This document shows positions 1 to 7,786 of a DNA stretch of 64,000 nt, one piece after another. The DNA is from Alloscardovia venturai. Its GTDB lineage: Bacteria; Actinomycetota; Actinomycetes; Actinomycetales; Bifidobacteriaceae. Each line of letters begins with the position of its first letter. The stretch's first letter is position 1. The notes under the pieces are model-generated. The model made no database searches, was not told the DNA's origin, and worked only from the letters and a program-made list of their open reading frames with translations. The position numbers were made by a program, and so were the translations under genes. Location: positions 1 through 64,000 of the forward strand of contig NZ_JBHTHQ010000013.1 in NCBI RefSeq assembly GCF_042676605.1, read 5' to 3'.

Positions 1-2
1 TT

Positions 3-71
3 ATTCCTATTCCGCAGTCTGATATTGATAAGCTTAATGACCGCTACCAAAACGTCTACGGACAACACTAA
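3..71 (+). CDS. C-terminal end of an unidentified gene (partial)
   Basis: An open frame enters from the left edge and ends with TAA. It encodes the last 22 residues of a protein ending in ..DRYQNVYGQH. A strong hairpin terminator follows about 30 bases downstream, which fits a true gene end. The fragment is too short to identify. Another frame is also open here, so the choice of frame rests on the stop-then-terminator layout. Confidence 0.45.
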   Translation: MPIPQSDIDKLNDRYQNVYGQH

Positions 72-103
72 AGGTAGAAAACTTAACCTGAACTCCTTCA
101 TAT

Positions 104-139
104 AGACTGTCCCTTGTGTTCTCACACAAGGGACAGTCT
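104..139. terminator. Bidirectional hairpin terminator
   Basis: A 16-bp perfect inverted repeat (104-119 with 124-139) with a TCTC loop is followed by TTCGTTTC on the plus strand. It lies between the partial plus-strand gene and the 3' end of the minus-strand ABC exporter operon, so it can serve both convergent units. Confidence 0.85.
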
Positions 140-195
140 TTCGTTTCTCCGCTTCAAGTCAAGATACTACGAAACGTTGGCTATGTTGAACCGCG

Positions 196-2265
196 CTACT
201 CCAGTTCAAACGCGCCAGTGTATAGCTGGTAGTATTGACCTTTCTGAGCGATGAGTTGGTCGTGAGTGCCACGCTCGATGATGCGGCCGTGGTCCATTAC
301 CATAATCACGTCAGAGTTGCGCACAGTAGACAAGCGATGCGCAATGACGAACACAGTACGCCCCTCCATGAGAGCATCCATACCTGCCTGCACGATTTCC
401 TCGGTGCGAGTATCGATGGAGGAGGTTGCCTCGTCAAGAATCATCACTGGAGGGTCTGCCACTGCTGCTCGTGCGATGGATATGAGCTGACGTTGACCTT
501 GGGACAGCCCACTTCCGTCACCGGACAAAATGGTGTTGTACCCCTGTGGAAGCATGCGGATAAACCCATCAGCATTTGCGAGTTTTGCTGCCTCGATACA
601 TTCGTCGTCAGTTGCGTCCAATTTACCGTAACGGATATTGTCCATGACGGTTCCTGTGAAGAGGTTCACGTCTTGGAGCACGACACCAAGGCTTCGTCTC
701 AAATCGGTCTTGTTAATATCAGAGATATCAATGCCATCATAGAGGATGGAGCCGGAGCGGATATCGTAGAAGCGGTTTACCAAATTTGTAATCGTAGTCT
801 TGCCCGCGCCGGTAGCGCCAACGAGAGCGACTTTCTGTCCCGGTTCGGCGTAGAGAGTGATGTCGTGCAAAATTTCACGGTCTGGATTGTAGGAGAAGTC
901 CACGTTGGTAAAGCGGATATCGCCACGAAGACGGGTATAGTTCGTACCACCCTGCATAGCATTACGTGATGTAGTGCTCTCGGAGGAGATAGACCCTACG
1001 AGCTCAGTGAGCGCGGAGGCATGAGCGCCATCTACGACGTGGTCGATAGACTTTGGTGCCAGCGCTGTTTGAGCGACACTGACATGTGCCACGTCCTCAC
1101 GCACTTTCACACCCGCTGGAACCTTCCACGCCCATTCGTCTGTACGCTTGGAAGACTCGGTAATCGTGCCGTCTGCTTTGATGTGGGCGTTGACGAGGGT
1201 AACGGTACCGTGATCTTCCTCGACTGGTTCGTCAAGCAGACTAAAGATACGGGACGCGCCTGCAAGTGCAAGCATAATTTGCGTAAATTCGTTGGAAATT
1301 TGAGCAATTGGATTGATGAAATTGCGCGACAAGGTCAGGAACGATACCAAAGTACCAATAGTCAAAACCGATGCTCCTGCAAAGCCAAAGTTGTGGAATC
1401 CACTCAGGCTCAGGTATGCCCCCACGAGCGCGAGAATTACATAGAGCAAGTAGCCGAGGTTTCCTACGACAGGCATAGTGATATTTCCATATGCATTTGC
1501 AGTCCAGGATGCATCGAAAAGTTTAGTGTTCTTTTCGTCAAACCGCTCTTGCGTAGCATCTTCATGGGTGAAGACCTTGATGACCTTTTGGCCGTTAATC
1601 GCTTCTTCGATAAAACCGTTGACCTCACCGAGCGCGCCCTGCTGCTTGATGAAGTAACGTCCTGAAGTCGTCGCGAGATAGCGAATGACTGCCACTACAC
1701 CGCATGCATAGACGAGGACGAAAATTGCCATAGGTACAGACAAATAGAACATAGCAATGAGCGCGGCAAGCATCGTGATACCAGATTGCACGACAGCAGG
1801 AATGGACTGAGAAATCGCCTGGCGCAAGACATCGGTATCATTCGTGTAGAAACTCATGATATCGCCGTGCTGATGTGTATCGAAGAAGCGGATAGGGAGC
1901 TTCTGCATATGCTCAAACATGTCATCGCGAATCTTCTTCAAAGTACCCTGCTCGATACCTACCAAGATGCGCTGATATATCAAACTTGCGATGATGCCAG
2001 CAGTATAGATGGCTGCCATGACGCCGAGCATGCGTAGGAGTGGCATGAAATCAGGATTGGATGTACCTACAAGCGGCAAGATATATGTATCAATCAAGGT
2101 TTGAACGAATAGCGCCATACTTGCATTCGCGGCAGCGCCGATGATGATGCACACAAATACCAAGGTCAGTGCTGGGGCGTTGCCCTTAAAGATAAGTTTG
2201 AGAAGGCGAGATAGTGTGCCTGGCTGAGCGCCCTCACGCTTGAGATTCTTCTTGTCTTTACTCAT
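196..2265 (-). CDS. ABC exporter subunit, catalytically complete half
   Basis: This is a type IV ABC exporter half-transporter of 689 residues, with an N-terminal six-helix membrane domain and a C-terminal ATPase domain. Visible motifs are Walker A GATGAGKTT, the signature LSQGQRQL and Walker B MILDEATSSID with the catalytic Glu. The start is placed at the ATG at 2265, preceded by AAAGGGAGG. It overlaps the stop of the upstream partner by 8 bases, so the two are translationally coupled. The pair resembles heterodimeric exporters such as TM287/TM288 or LmrCD, and this gene corresponds to the partner with the LSQGQ signature and intact Walker B. An insert of about 90 residues between the two domains is unusually long. 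The substrate is unknown: lipid, peptide or drug export are all possible. Confidence 0.93.
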   Translation of the reverse strand: MSKDKKNLKREGAQPGTLSRLLKLIFKGNAPALTLVFVCIIIGAAANASMALFVQTLIDTYILPLVGTSNPDFMPLLRMLGVMAAIYTAGIIASLIYQRILVGIEQGTLKKIRDDMFEHMQKLPIRFFDTHQHGDIMSFYTNDTDVLRQAISQSIPAVVQSGITMLAALIAMFYLSVPMAIFVLVYACGVVAVIRYLATTSGRYFIKQQGALGEVNGFIEEAINGQKVIKVFTHEDATQERFDEKNTKLFDASWTANAYGNITMPVVGNLGYLLYVILALVGAYLSLSGFHNFGFAGASVLTIGTLVSFLTLSRNFINPIAQISNEFTQIMLALAGASRIFSLLDEPVEEDHGTVTLVNAHIKADGTITESSKRTDEWAWKVPAGVKVREDVAHVSVAQTALAPKSIDHVVDGAHASALTELVGSISSESTTSRNAMQGGTNYTRLRGDIRFTNVDFSYNPDREILHDITLYAEPGQKVALVGATGAGKTTITNLVNRFYDIRSGSILYDGIDISDINKTDLRRSLGVVLQDVNLFTGTVMDNIRYGKLDATDDECIEAAKLANADGFIRMLPQGYNTILSGDGSGLSQGQRQLISIARAAVADPPVMILDEATSSIDTRTEEIVQAGMDALMEGRTVFVIAHRLSTVRNSDVIMVMDHGRIIERGTHDQLIAQKGQYYQLYTGAFELE

Positions 2266-4147
2266 CGATGGCACCTCCCTTTGTCTGAGATTCGGCAATG
2301 CTGCGGTACTCGTCACACGTACGCAAAAGCTGCTCGTGTGTGCCGCGATCTATGATTTTTCCGTTATTCATCACGAGGATTTGGTCAGCATGCTCCACCG
2401 AGCTGACTCGCTGAGCGATGATAATTTTCGTGGTATCTGGAATTTCTTGTGCAAAGGCGTTGCGAATGCTTGCATCGGTCTTGGTATCTACGGCAGATGT
2501 GGAGTCGTCCAAGATAAGTACCTTAGGCCTCTTAAGGAGTGCTCTGGCGATACACAAACGCTGCTTTTGACCGCCGGAGAAGTTTGAACCGCCTTGCTCT
2601 ACGCGAGAGTTATATTTATCAGGCATTTGCTCGATAAATTCGTCAGCGCAAGCGAGGTGTGCTGCATGTGCGATTTCTTCATCGGTGGCATCGGGGTTTC
2701 CCCAACGCAAATTTTCAGCAATGGTTCCGCTGAAAAGTACGTTCTTTTGCAGTACCATACCCACAGCATTGCGCAGTACGTCGAGGTCATAGTTGCGCAC
2801 GTCGCGACCACCGAGGCGTACTGAGCCTTCTGTGGCATCGTAGAGACGCGGAATGAGCTGAACGAGAGAAGATTTCGCAGAACCTGTACCGCCGACAATG
2901 CCGATGGTGGAGCCTGATGGGATATCGAGGTCGATGTGAGAGAGAACTTCTTTTTCGCTACCCTCGGAGTAGCGGAAGGAGACATCCTTGAAACGGATAG
3001 AACCGTCTGCTACATCCTCAAGAGCGTTGTCTGGAGTAGTGACCGTCGATACTTCATCAAGTACGGCAGCGATACGGCTTGCTGATGCGCGAGAAATGAT
3101 AATCATGATGAAGACGAAAGAAATCATCATCATAGACATCAAAATCTGCAACGTGTAAGTGATGAGAGAGGTCAAGTCCCCCGTTGTCAAGCCGTGTGCT
3201 GCATTATTTCCAGAAGCAACAATCTGATGTGCTGCCATCCAGCTCAAAATCAGCATAGCTACGTAAATAGATCCCTGGAGAAGCGGATTATTATATGTCA
3301 AGCGCAGCTCAGCTTTAACGAAATACTTGTAAATAGTTTGAGAAATGAACTTGAACTTAGTGTCTTCGTGATCTTCGCGAGTGAAAGACTTCACTACGCG
3401 CACACCAAGCAGATTCTCTTCCACATTATTGTTCAAACGATCATAAATGCGGAAGACACGTACAAAGATAGGATGGACACTTGCACCGATGAAAATTAAT
3501 CCCCCAGCCACGATAGGTATGAGAATCAAGTAGATGACAGAGATGGATCTGCTGATGGTAAAGGTGAAAATCCACGCAAAGATAGCCATAAGCGGTGCAC
3601 GGAATGCCACGCGGATAAGCATTTGGAACGCATTTTGTACGTTCGTGACGTCTGTAGTTAGACGGGTGACCAGTGATCCCGAGGAGAAACGGTCGATATT
3701 GGTGAAACTAAACCCTTGGACACGTTCAAAAAGGTCATGACGTAAGTTTCGAGACAAACCGGTCGCTGCCTTGGCTGCTGAGCGTCCAGCAAGGATACCG
3801 AAAGTGAGCGAGGTCAAGGATACCACGAGGAGGATGAGACCCCACTTCCACACTTCAGGCATGTTATGTGCGGTCAAGCCACGATCGATGAGCTGCGCCA
3901 TGAGTGTAGGGATAAGTACTTCAAAAATTGCTTCGCCTGCCACAAAGAGTGGTGTAGCGATAGCGGGTTTCTTGAACTCACGAAGACTGTTAAAAAGCTT
4001 GAAATAGTCGCGGGCAGATCCGTCTCCATCTCCATAACCGTTGTGTTCTTCGAGCTGCTGCATGGTAAGCTCTGCTTGGTCTAGGGCAGCACGTTCTTGT
4101 GTGGAGAGACGGGAGCGGTCTTCGACGGGTGCAGATACGTCAGCCAT
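2258..4147 (-). CDS. ABC exporter subunit, half with degenerate ATP site
   Basis: This is the first gene of the exporter operon, 629 residues: a soluble N-terminal stretch, six predicted membrane helices (about residues 50-340) and an ATPase domain. Walker A reads GGTGSAKSS, with Ala where Gly is usual. The signature is FSGGQKQR. Walker B is followed by Asp instead of Glu (VLILDDSTSAVD), the hallmark of the degenerate site in heterodimeric exporters. The site should therefore bind ATP but hydrolyse it poorly, leaving catalysis to the partner site. The ATG start has a good ribosome site (GGAAGGAGA). The upstream 450 bases contain no gene and probably carry the promoter. Confidence 0.93.
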   Translation of the reverse strand: MADVSAPVEDRSRLSTQERAALDQAELTMQQLEEHNGYGDGDGSARDYFKLFNSLREFKKPAIATPLFVAGEAIFEVLIPTLMAQLIDRGLTAHNMPEVWKWGLILLVVSLTSLTFGILAGRSAAKAATGLSRNLRHDLFERVQGFSFTNIDRFSSGSLVTRLTTDVTNVQNAFQMLIRVAFRAPLMAIFAWIFTFTISRSISVIYLILIPIVAGGLIFIGASVHPIFVRVFRIYDRLNNNVEENLLGVRVVKSFTREDHEDTKFKFISQTIYKYFVKAELRLTYNNPLLQGSIYVAMLILSWMAAHQIVASGNNAAHGLTTGDLTSLITYTLQILMSMMMISFVFIMIIISRASASRIAAVLDEVSTVTTPDNALEDVADGSIRFKDVSFRYSEGSEKEVLSHIDLDIPSGSTIGIVGGTGSAKSSLVQLIPRLYDATEGSVRLGGRDVRNYDLDVLRNAVGMVLQKNVLFSGTIAENLRWGNPDATDEEIAHAAHLACADEFIEQMPDKYNSRVEQGGSNFSGGQKQRLCIARALLKRPKVLILDDSTSAVDTKTDASIRNAFAQEIPDTTKIIIAQRVSSVEHADQILVMNNGKIIDRGTHEQLLRTCDEYRSIAESQTKGGAIDE

Positions 4148-4600
4148 AGTTCTCCTTCCTCAAATTTTGTACCTTCTACCCATCATGTCTTATGGCGCAC
4201 AATCGGCTGTACACATTACACAGTCTCAACATAATCATGCAACCGCATGATGAGCCCACACGTGCTGAGCTTTTGCAGCGAATTTCTGTATCGAGTTTCT
4301 TTCGCTCGGTTCAAAACTCGACAGTTACAAGTCATAAGACTCGCAGCAATACGACAGTGTGTAAAATCGTCATGTGCTAAGCACAGGCAATGGGTAAAAT
4401 ATGACGAATCAACTATCTAAAAGTGTAGCACTTGGGTGGCTTTTTTGTGCTGTATTTCACACGGGACTCTCATGATTCTTGAGATTCTCGCACCGCGTTT
4501 TTTATGCCGGCGGCAGCGTCAGTGAAATTCAGCGATTAAACGGTCTTAAGTAGTTCCCGCGAATCTTCAGCCACCTGACTTGCCAGATGTCAGTGCATTG
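4148..4600. other. Gene-free region upstream of the ABC exporter
   Basis: No convincing gene is seen. The region holds an inverted repeat with 8-bp arms TCGAGTTT (4291-4298) and AAACTCGA (4314-4321), a short palindrome GTGCTAAGCAC near 4375-4385, and a T-run after GGTGGC near 4436-4446. It should contain the promoter of the exporter operon and the 3' end of the DUF2089 transcript. I could not assign a definite promoter. Confidence 0.4.
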
Positions 4601-4906
4601 TCATCGTGGCAATTCATTTGGCGGTTTTGAATCGTTGTAAGCTTCAATAAGCAGTTCCATCGTCTGCGCATCAAGTCTATTCTCAGCAGCGAGAGATTTG
4701 ATGAGCACGATGTAAGAGTCGTCAAAAGCAGTATCATACAAGTGAATTTTCTCGATGAGGAGGTTAAGGCGAGTACGCAGTGTTGGATAGGAAATCTTGT
4801 AGAGTTCGCTCATCTTTTTCAAGGAGCCGGACGACAGCATAAAGTTCTTAATGAATGTTTTGTCATCTTCAGCCAGATGAACCATCCAATCATGCGAAGT
4901 ACCCAT
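4601..4906 (-). CDS. DUF2089 family small regulator
   Basis: A 101-residue protein. The core DKTFIKNFMLSSGSLKKM followed by ISYPTLRTRLNLLI is typical of the DUF2089 family, whose C-terminal part forms a helix-turn-helix-like fold. The N-terminal zinc-ribbon found in many family members is absent, so this is the short form. The ATG is preceded by AAGGAAG. It is divergent from the alcohol dehydrogenase, and the 176-base spacer contains a near-perfect inverted repeat. An autoregulator or regulator of the neighbour is plausible, but the role is unproven. Confidence 0.8.
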   Translation of the reverse strand: MGTSHDWMVHLAEDDKTFIKNFMLSSGSLKKMSELYKISYPTLRTRLNLLIEKIHLYDTAFDDSYIVLIKSLAAENRLDAQTMELLIEAYNDSKPPNELPR

Positions 4907-4955
4907 TGCTCAACTTCTTCCTTGAAATCCTGACAACGCAACGCAAATATTACCT

Positions 4956-4974
4956 CTAGTATTCTTAATACTAG
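4956..4974. promoter_or_regulatory. Operator-like inverted repeat CTAGTATT-CTT-AATACTAG
   Basis: A perfect 8-bp inverted repeat with a 3-base spacer lies in the divergent spacer between the DUF2089 gene and the alcohol dehydrogenase, about 50 bases upstream of the former. Its size and symmetry fit a dimeric regulator site. The binding protein is not known; the DUF2089 protein is the nearest candidate. Confidence 0.5.
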
Positions 4975-5070
4975 GTGCATTCGCTGAGAAAAGCGAGCAG
5001 AGGGACAGATTGTGAACCTGCATGAGTTGTGCTGAAAGAAAAGTGCGCGAAAACCCCGAAAAACCGCGCA

Positions 5071-5076
5071 TAAAAT
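5071..5076 (+). promoter_or_regulatory. -10 box TAAAAT of a predicted leaderless promoter
   Basis: TAAAAT ends 6 bases before the ATG at 5083, so transcription would start at or next to the start codon. No ribosome binding site precedes the ATG. This is the TANNNT-N6/7-ATG arrangement of actinobacterial leaderless genes and recurs in this window. Confidence 0.55.
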
Positions 5077-5082
5077 TTGACT

Positions 5083-6114
5083 ATGGCAACAATGAAAGCA
5101 ACCTTAATGTACGGTCCTGGCGACGTACGTGTAGAAGAAGTTGAACGTCCTGTTATCGAGCAGCCTACAGATGCGGTTATCCGTATGCTCTCCACATGCG
5201 TATGCGGGTCTGATCTCTGGCCATATCGTGGCCTTGAAGGAGAATTCCCTGAGCCGCGTCGCATGGGACACGAGTATGTAGGAGTCGTAGAAGAAGTAGG
5301 CTCCGATGTGAAAGATATTAAAGTCGGTGACTATGTCGTAGGTTCCTTCTGTCTTTCGGATATGACGTGTGACATCTGCAAGGCAGGATATCCAAGCCGC
5401 TGCATGCATGGTGGATTTGTCGGCACGGCGCAGGCACAGTACTTGCGTGTCCCTCTGGCGGATGGAACGCTTGTGGCAGCTCCCGGTAAGCCGACAGATG
5501 AGCAGCTTGTCGATTTGACCGCTGCTTCTGATGTATTGGGTACAGGCTGGTTTGCAGCAGACGAGGCTCAAGCTGGTCTTGGCAAGACTATTGTCGTTGT
5601 CGGCGACGGCGCTGTGGGCTTGAGCGGCGTACTTGCTGCTCAGCAGTTGGGCGCTTCCCGCATCATTGCGATGAGTCGTCATGCTGACCGTCAGGCTTTG
5701 GCTAAGGAATTCGGCGCGACAGACATAGTTGAAGAGCGTGGAGACGAAGGCGTTGCAAAGATTATGGAGCTTACAGGCGGCGTAGGTGCTGACGGCGTTG
5801 TCGAAGCTGTAGGCACACAGCAATCCATGATGCAGGCAATTGCATGCTGCCGTCCTGGCGGTTATGTGGGCTATGTAGGTGTCTCACATGGTGTACAGCT
5901 TGATGGAGGTCAGCTCTTCTTTAGCGAGGTTCACCTCATGGGAGGTCCTGCTCCTGTACGCAAGTACCTACCTGAATTTATTGACAAAATTTACAAGGGT
6001 GAGATGCACCCAGGCAAAGTCTTTACTAAGACTGTAAATCTTGATGACATTGCTGAAGGATATCGTGCGATGGATCAGCGTGAAGCTATCAAGGTGCGTG
6101 TACGCCCATGGTAG
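5083..6114 (+). CDS. Zinc-dependent alcohol dehydrogenase family protein
   Basis: A medium-chain dehydrogenase/reductase of 343 residues. It has the catalytic zinc motifs CGSD (about residue 36) and GHEYVGVVEEVG, a reduced structural-zinc lobe (TCDICKAGYPSRC, three cysteines instead of four), and the Rossmann motif GDGAVGLSGV for NAD(P). The family oxidises or reduces alcohols and polyols; the substrate cannot be read from the sequence. I chose the ATG at 5083 because a -10 box sits 6 bases upstream; an upstream TTG at 5077 and an internal ATG at 5092 are alternatives. A strong terminator follows, so the gene appears monocistronic. Confidence 0.88.
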   Translation: MATMKATLMYGPGDVRVEEVERPVIEQPTDAVIRMLSTCVCGSDLWPYRGLEGEFPEPRRMGHEYVGVVEEVGSDVKDIKVGDYVVGSFCLSDMTCDICKAGYPSRCMHGGFVGTAQAQYLRVPLADGTLVAAPGKPTDEQLVDLTAASDVLGTGWFAADEAQAGLGKTIVVVGDGAVGLSGVLAAQQLGASRIIAMSRHADRQALAKEFGATDIVEERGDEGVAKIMELTGGVGADGVVEAVGTQQSMMQAIACCRPGGYVGYVGVSHGVQLDGGQLFFSEVHLMGGPAPVRKYLPEFIDKIYKGEMHPGKVFTKTVNLDDIAEGYRAMDQREAIKVRVRPW

Positions 6115-6485
6115 GAGGACGCATATTCTCTGCGTGACAGACGCGAATGCGCTGACACGATAACGAGATAATCAGATGCGTGTAATCAGATACACAAATT
6201 GCTGAGACTATGTGTCCGTAGTCTCAGCAATTTTATTGCTGTATGGACTCCTCAACCTTATAAAGAGCGATCGGAGGACAATCGGAATAAAAGCGTACTT
6301 GATAATCTTTCTGCATGAATAACCAAATACTCACACACTGTGTTTATACGTTTTGCTGTCGTTGTGCGGTAACGTGTGTTTGGCATATATCTCTCTACAA
6401 TGAGATAGATAAGATGAGACAGCACAAAGGAATGGCGGATCGTCTGTAAATTGTAAACGAAAACAGTGAAGAGTATGGGAAAATT
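6115..6485 (+). other. Intergenic region between alcohol dehydrogenase and HAD gene
   Basis: The left part holds the dehydrogenase terminator. The right part is AT-rich and should contain the promoter of the HAD phosphatase gene, but no hexamer pair with good spacing stands out. No RNA gene or short ORF is convincing. Confidence 0.4.
6196..6234 (+). terminator. Rho-independent terminator of the alcohol dehydrogenase
   Basis: The arms AAATTGCTGAGACTA (6196-6210) and TAGTCTCAGCAATTTT (6219-6234) form a long stem with an 8-base loop, followed by a T-rich run. Confidence 0.88.
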
Positions 6486-7154
6486 ATGGAAATAAAACTT
6501 CCAGCTGCCGTGTTCTGGGACCTCGACGGCACCCTCATCAATTCTGAACCTTACTGGGCACAGTCTGAAGCAGCATTACTGGCACAGGTAGGGATTGAAT
6601 TTGATCCATCTATCGCGAAGCATCTTCAAGGCACATCTCTAGCATTCGTTGCTGAATATATGCGTGAACACGGCTTACACCATATGAAATCCGAAGAAAT
6701 CACTAAATTCATGGTGGATTTCGTTTACAAGAAAGAAGTAGACAAACTTCCATGGAACCCCGGTGTACAAGACACGCTTCATTTACTTCACGATGCAGGA
6801 ATTCCTCAGGTGCTTGTGACGAGTTCTCCCCGAGTAATGGCATCAAATGTCGTAGAGCAAGCTGGCAAAGATATATTTACTGGATATTTATGTAATGAAG
6901 ATCCAGTCAAGCATAAGCCTTCTTCTGAGCCATATCTTAGAGCTGCCGAAATTGCAGGTGTAGATATCACAGATGCCCTCATCTTTGAAGATTCACGTCC
7001 AGGTCTGACAGCTGCTGGCAATTCCGGTGCACATTGGGTAGCAGTGACGGGCTTCTCCTCAGTGAACGCACGCGAAGAAGGACTAGCACATCAGTTTGTA
7101 CAGGACTTTAGCGGAATCACGCTCGCCGACATTGCACGATTTTATGCTAGGTAG
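6486..7154 (+). CDS. HAD-superfamily sugar-phosphatase or phosphoglucomutase-like hydrolase
   Basis: A 222-residue subclass IA HAD protein. Motif I is WDLDGTLINSE with the nucleophilic Asp, motif II is the TSSP turn, motif III is the Lys in VKHKPSSEPY, and motif IV is FEDSRPG. A helical cap lies between motifs I and II. This is the family layout of beta-phosphoglucomutase-like and phosphoglycolate phosphatase-like enzymes. The substrate is not predictable. The ribosome site is weak (GGGAAA). It has no operon partner. Confidence 0.88.
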   Translation: MEIKLPAAVFWDLDGTLINSEPYWAQSEAALLAQVGIEFDPSIAKHLQGTSLAFVAEYMREHGLHHMKSEEITKFMVDFVYKKEVDKLPWNPGVQDTLHLLHDAGIPQVLVTSSPRVMASNVVEQAGKDIFTGYLCNEDPVKHKPSSEPYLRAAEIAGVDITDALIFEDSRPGLTAAGNSGAHWVAVTGFSSVNAREEGLAHQFVQDFSGITLADIARFYAR

Positions 7155-7345
7155 ACTCGAAAGCTATAAAAACGCACATTTATAAAACATGCAGGCACGC
7201 GCTTACAGATAGATTTACAGGTAGATTCACAGATTTCACGCTCGCAGACGAAAATCAAGAGCACGGTGTGAGTCAAGCGTTTTGAGCTGCCTAAAATTGT
7301 CCGAACGTACTTTCAGGAGTAAGCTGAGCAGTGAAGGAGGCAATG

Positions 7346-7768
7346 ATGGCTGATTTTGATTTTGACTCATTAGGCGAAGGTCTGCGCAAGGTATTTCTTG
7401 CTGGAGTAGGCGCAGTGGCAACTGGCGCTGACAAGGGCAAGGATCTTATAGAAGATTTAGTGCGCAAAGGGGAGCTGACAGTGGACCAAGGTAAAGCTCT
7501 CAACACAGAGCTAACCCGCAAAGCGGGTGACGCAGCTAAGTCCGCTGTTTCTGGCGCTCGCGAAGCATTCGACAGTGTGCAAGAGACGGCGCTTCGTACA
7601 CGTTTGGCTGCCATGAGTGAAACTGAACGTAAAGAGTATGTAGAGCGTGTCTCTAAGCTTGCTGCTGACCTTGATGCAAAGGTGGAGAAAGATAGCGAAA
7701 GTGGTGAAGCTCCTCAGAGCGTTTCTGATGAGACTACCGACGTATCTCCTTCCCCTGAAGCTGAGTAA
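7346..7768 (+). CDS. Phasin-like coiled-coil protein
   Basis: A 140-residue acidic helical protein. The segment KVFLAGVGAVATGADKGKD followed by LIEDLVRKGELTVDQGKAL matches the COG3937 group of phasin-like proteins (polyhydroxyalkanoate synthesis regulator phasin). The middle is predicted coiled coil and the tail is Ser/Glu-rich. An AGGAGG sits 5 bases before the ATG at 7346; another ATG lies one codon upstream and a GTG at 7331. It is 18 bases upstream of the AarF-like gene, so the two are probably cotranscribed. No polyhydroxyalkanoate genes are seen, so the family name should not be read as function. Confidence 0.72.
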   Translation: MADFDFDSLGEGLRKVFLAGVGAVATGADKGKDLIEDLVRKGELTVDQGKALNTELTRKAGDAAKSAVSGAREAFDSVQETALRTRLAAMSETERKEYVERVSKLAADLDAKVEKDSESGEAPQSVSDETTDVSPSPEAE

Positions 7769-7786
7769 GAGCTGTCACTCTTAGAT

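Noticed and set aside
235..969. Long plus-strand open frame opposite the ABC exporter gene
   Set aside because: It is antisense to a well-supported ATPase domain, has no ribosome site and no recognisable protein pattern.
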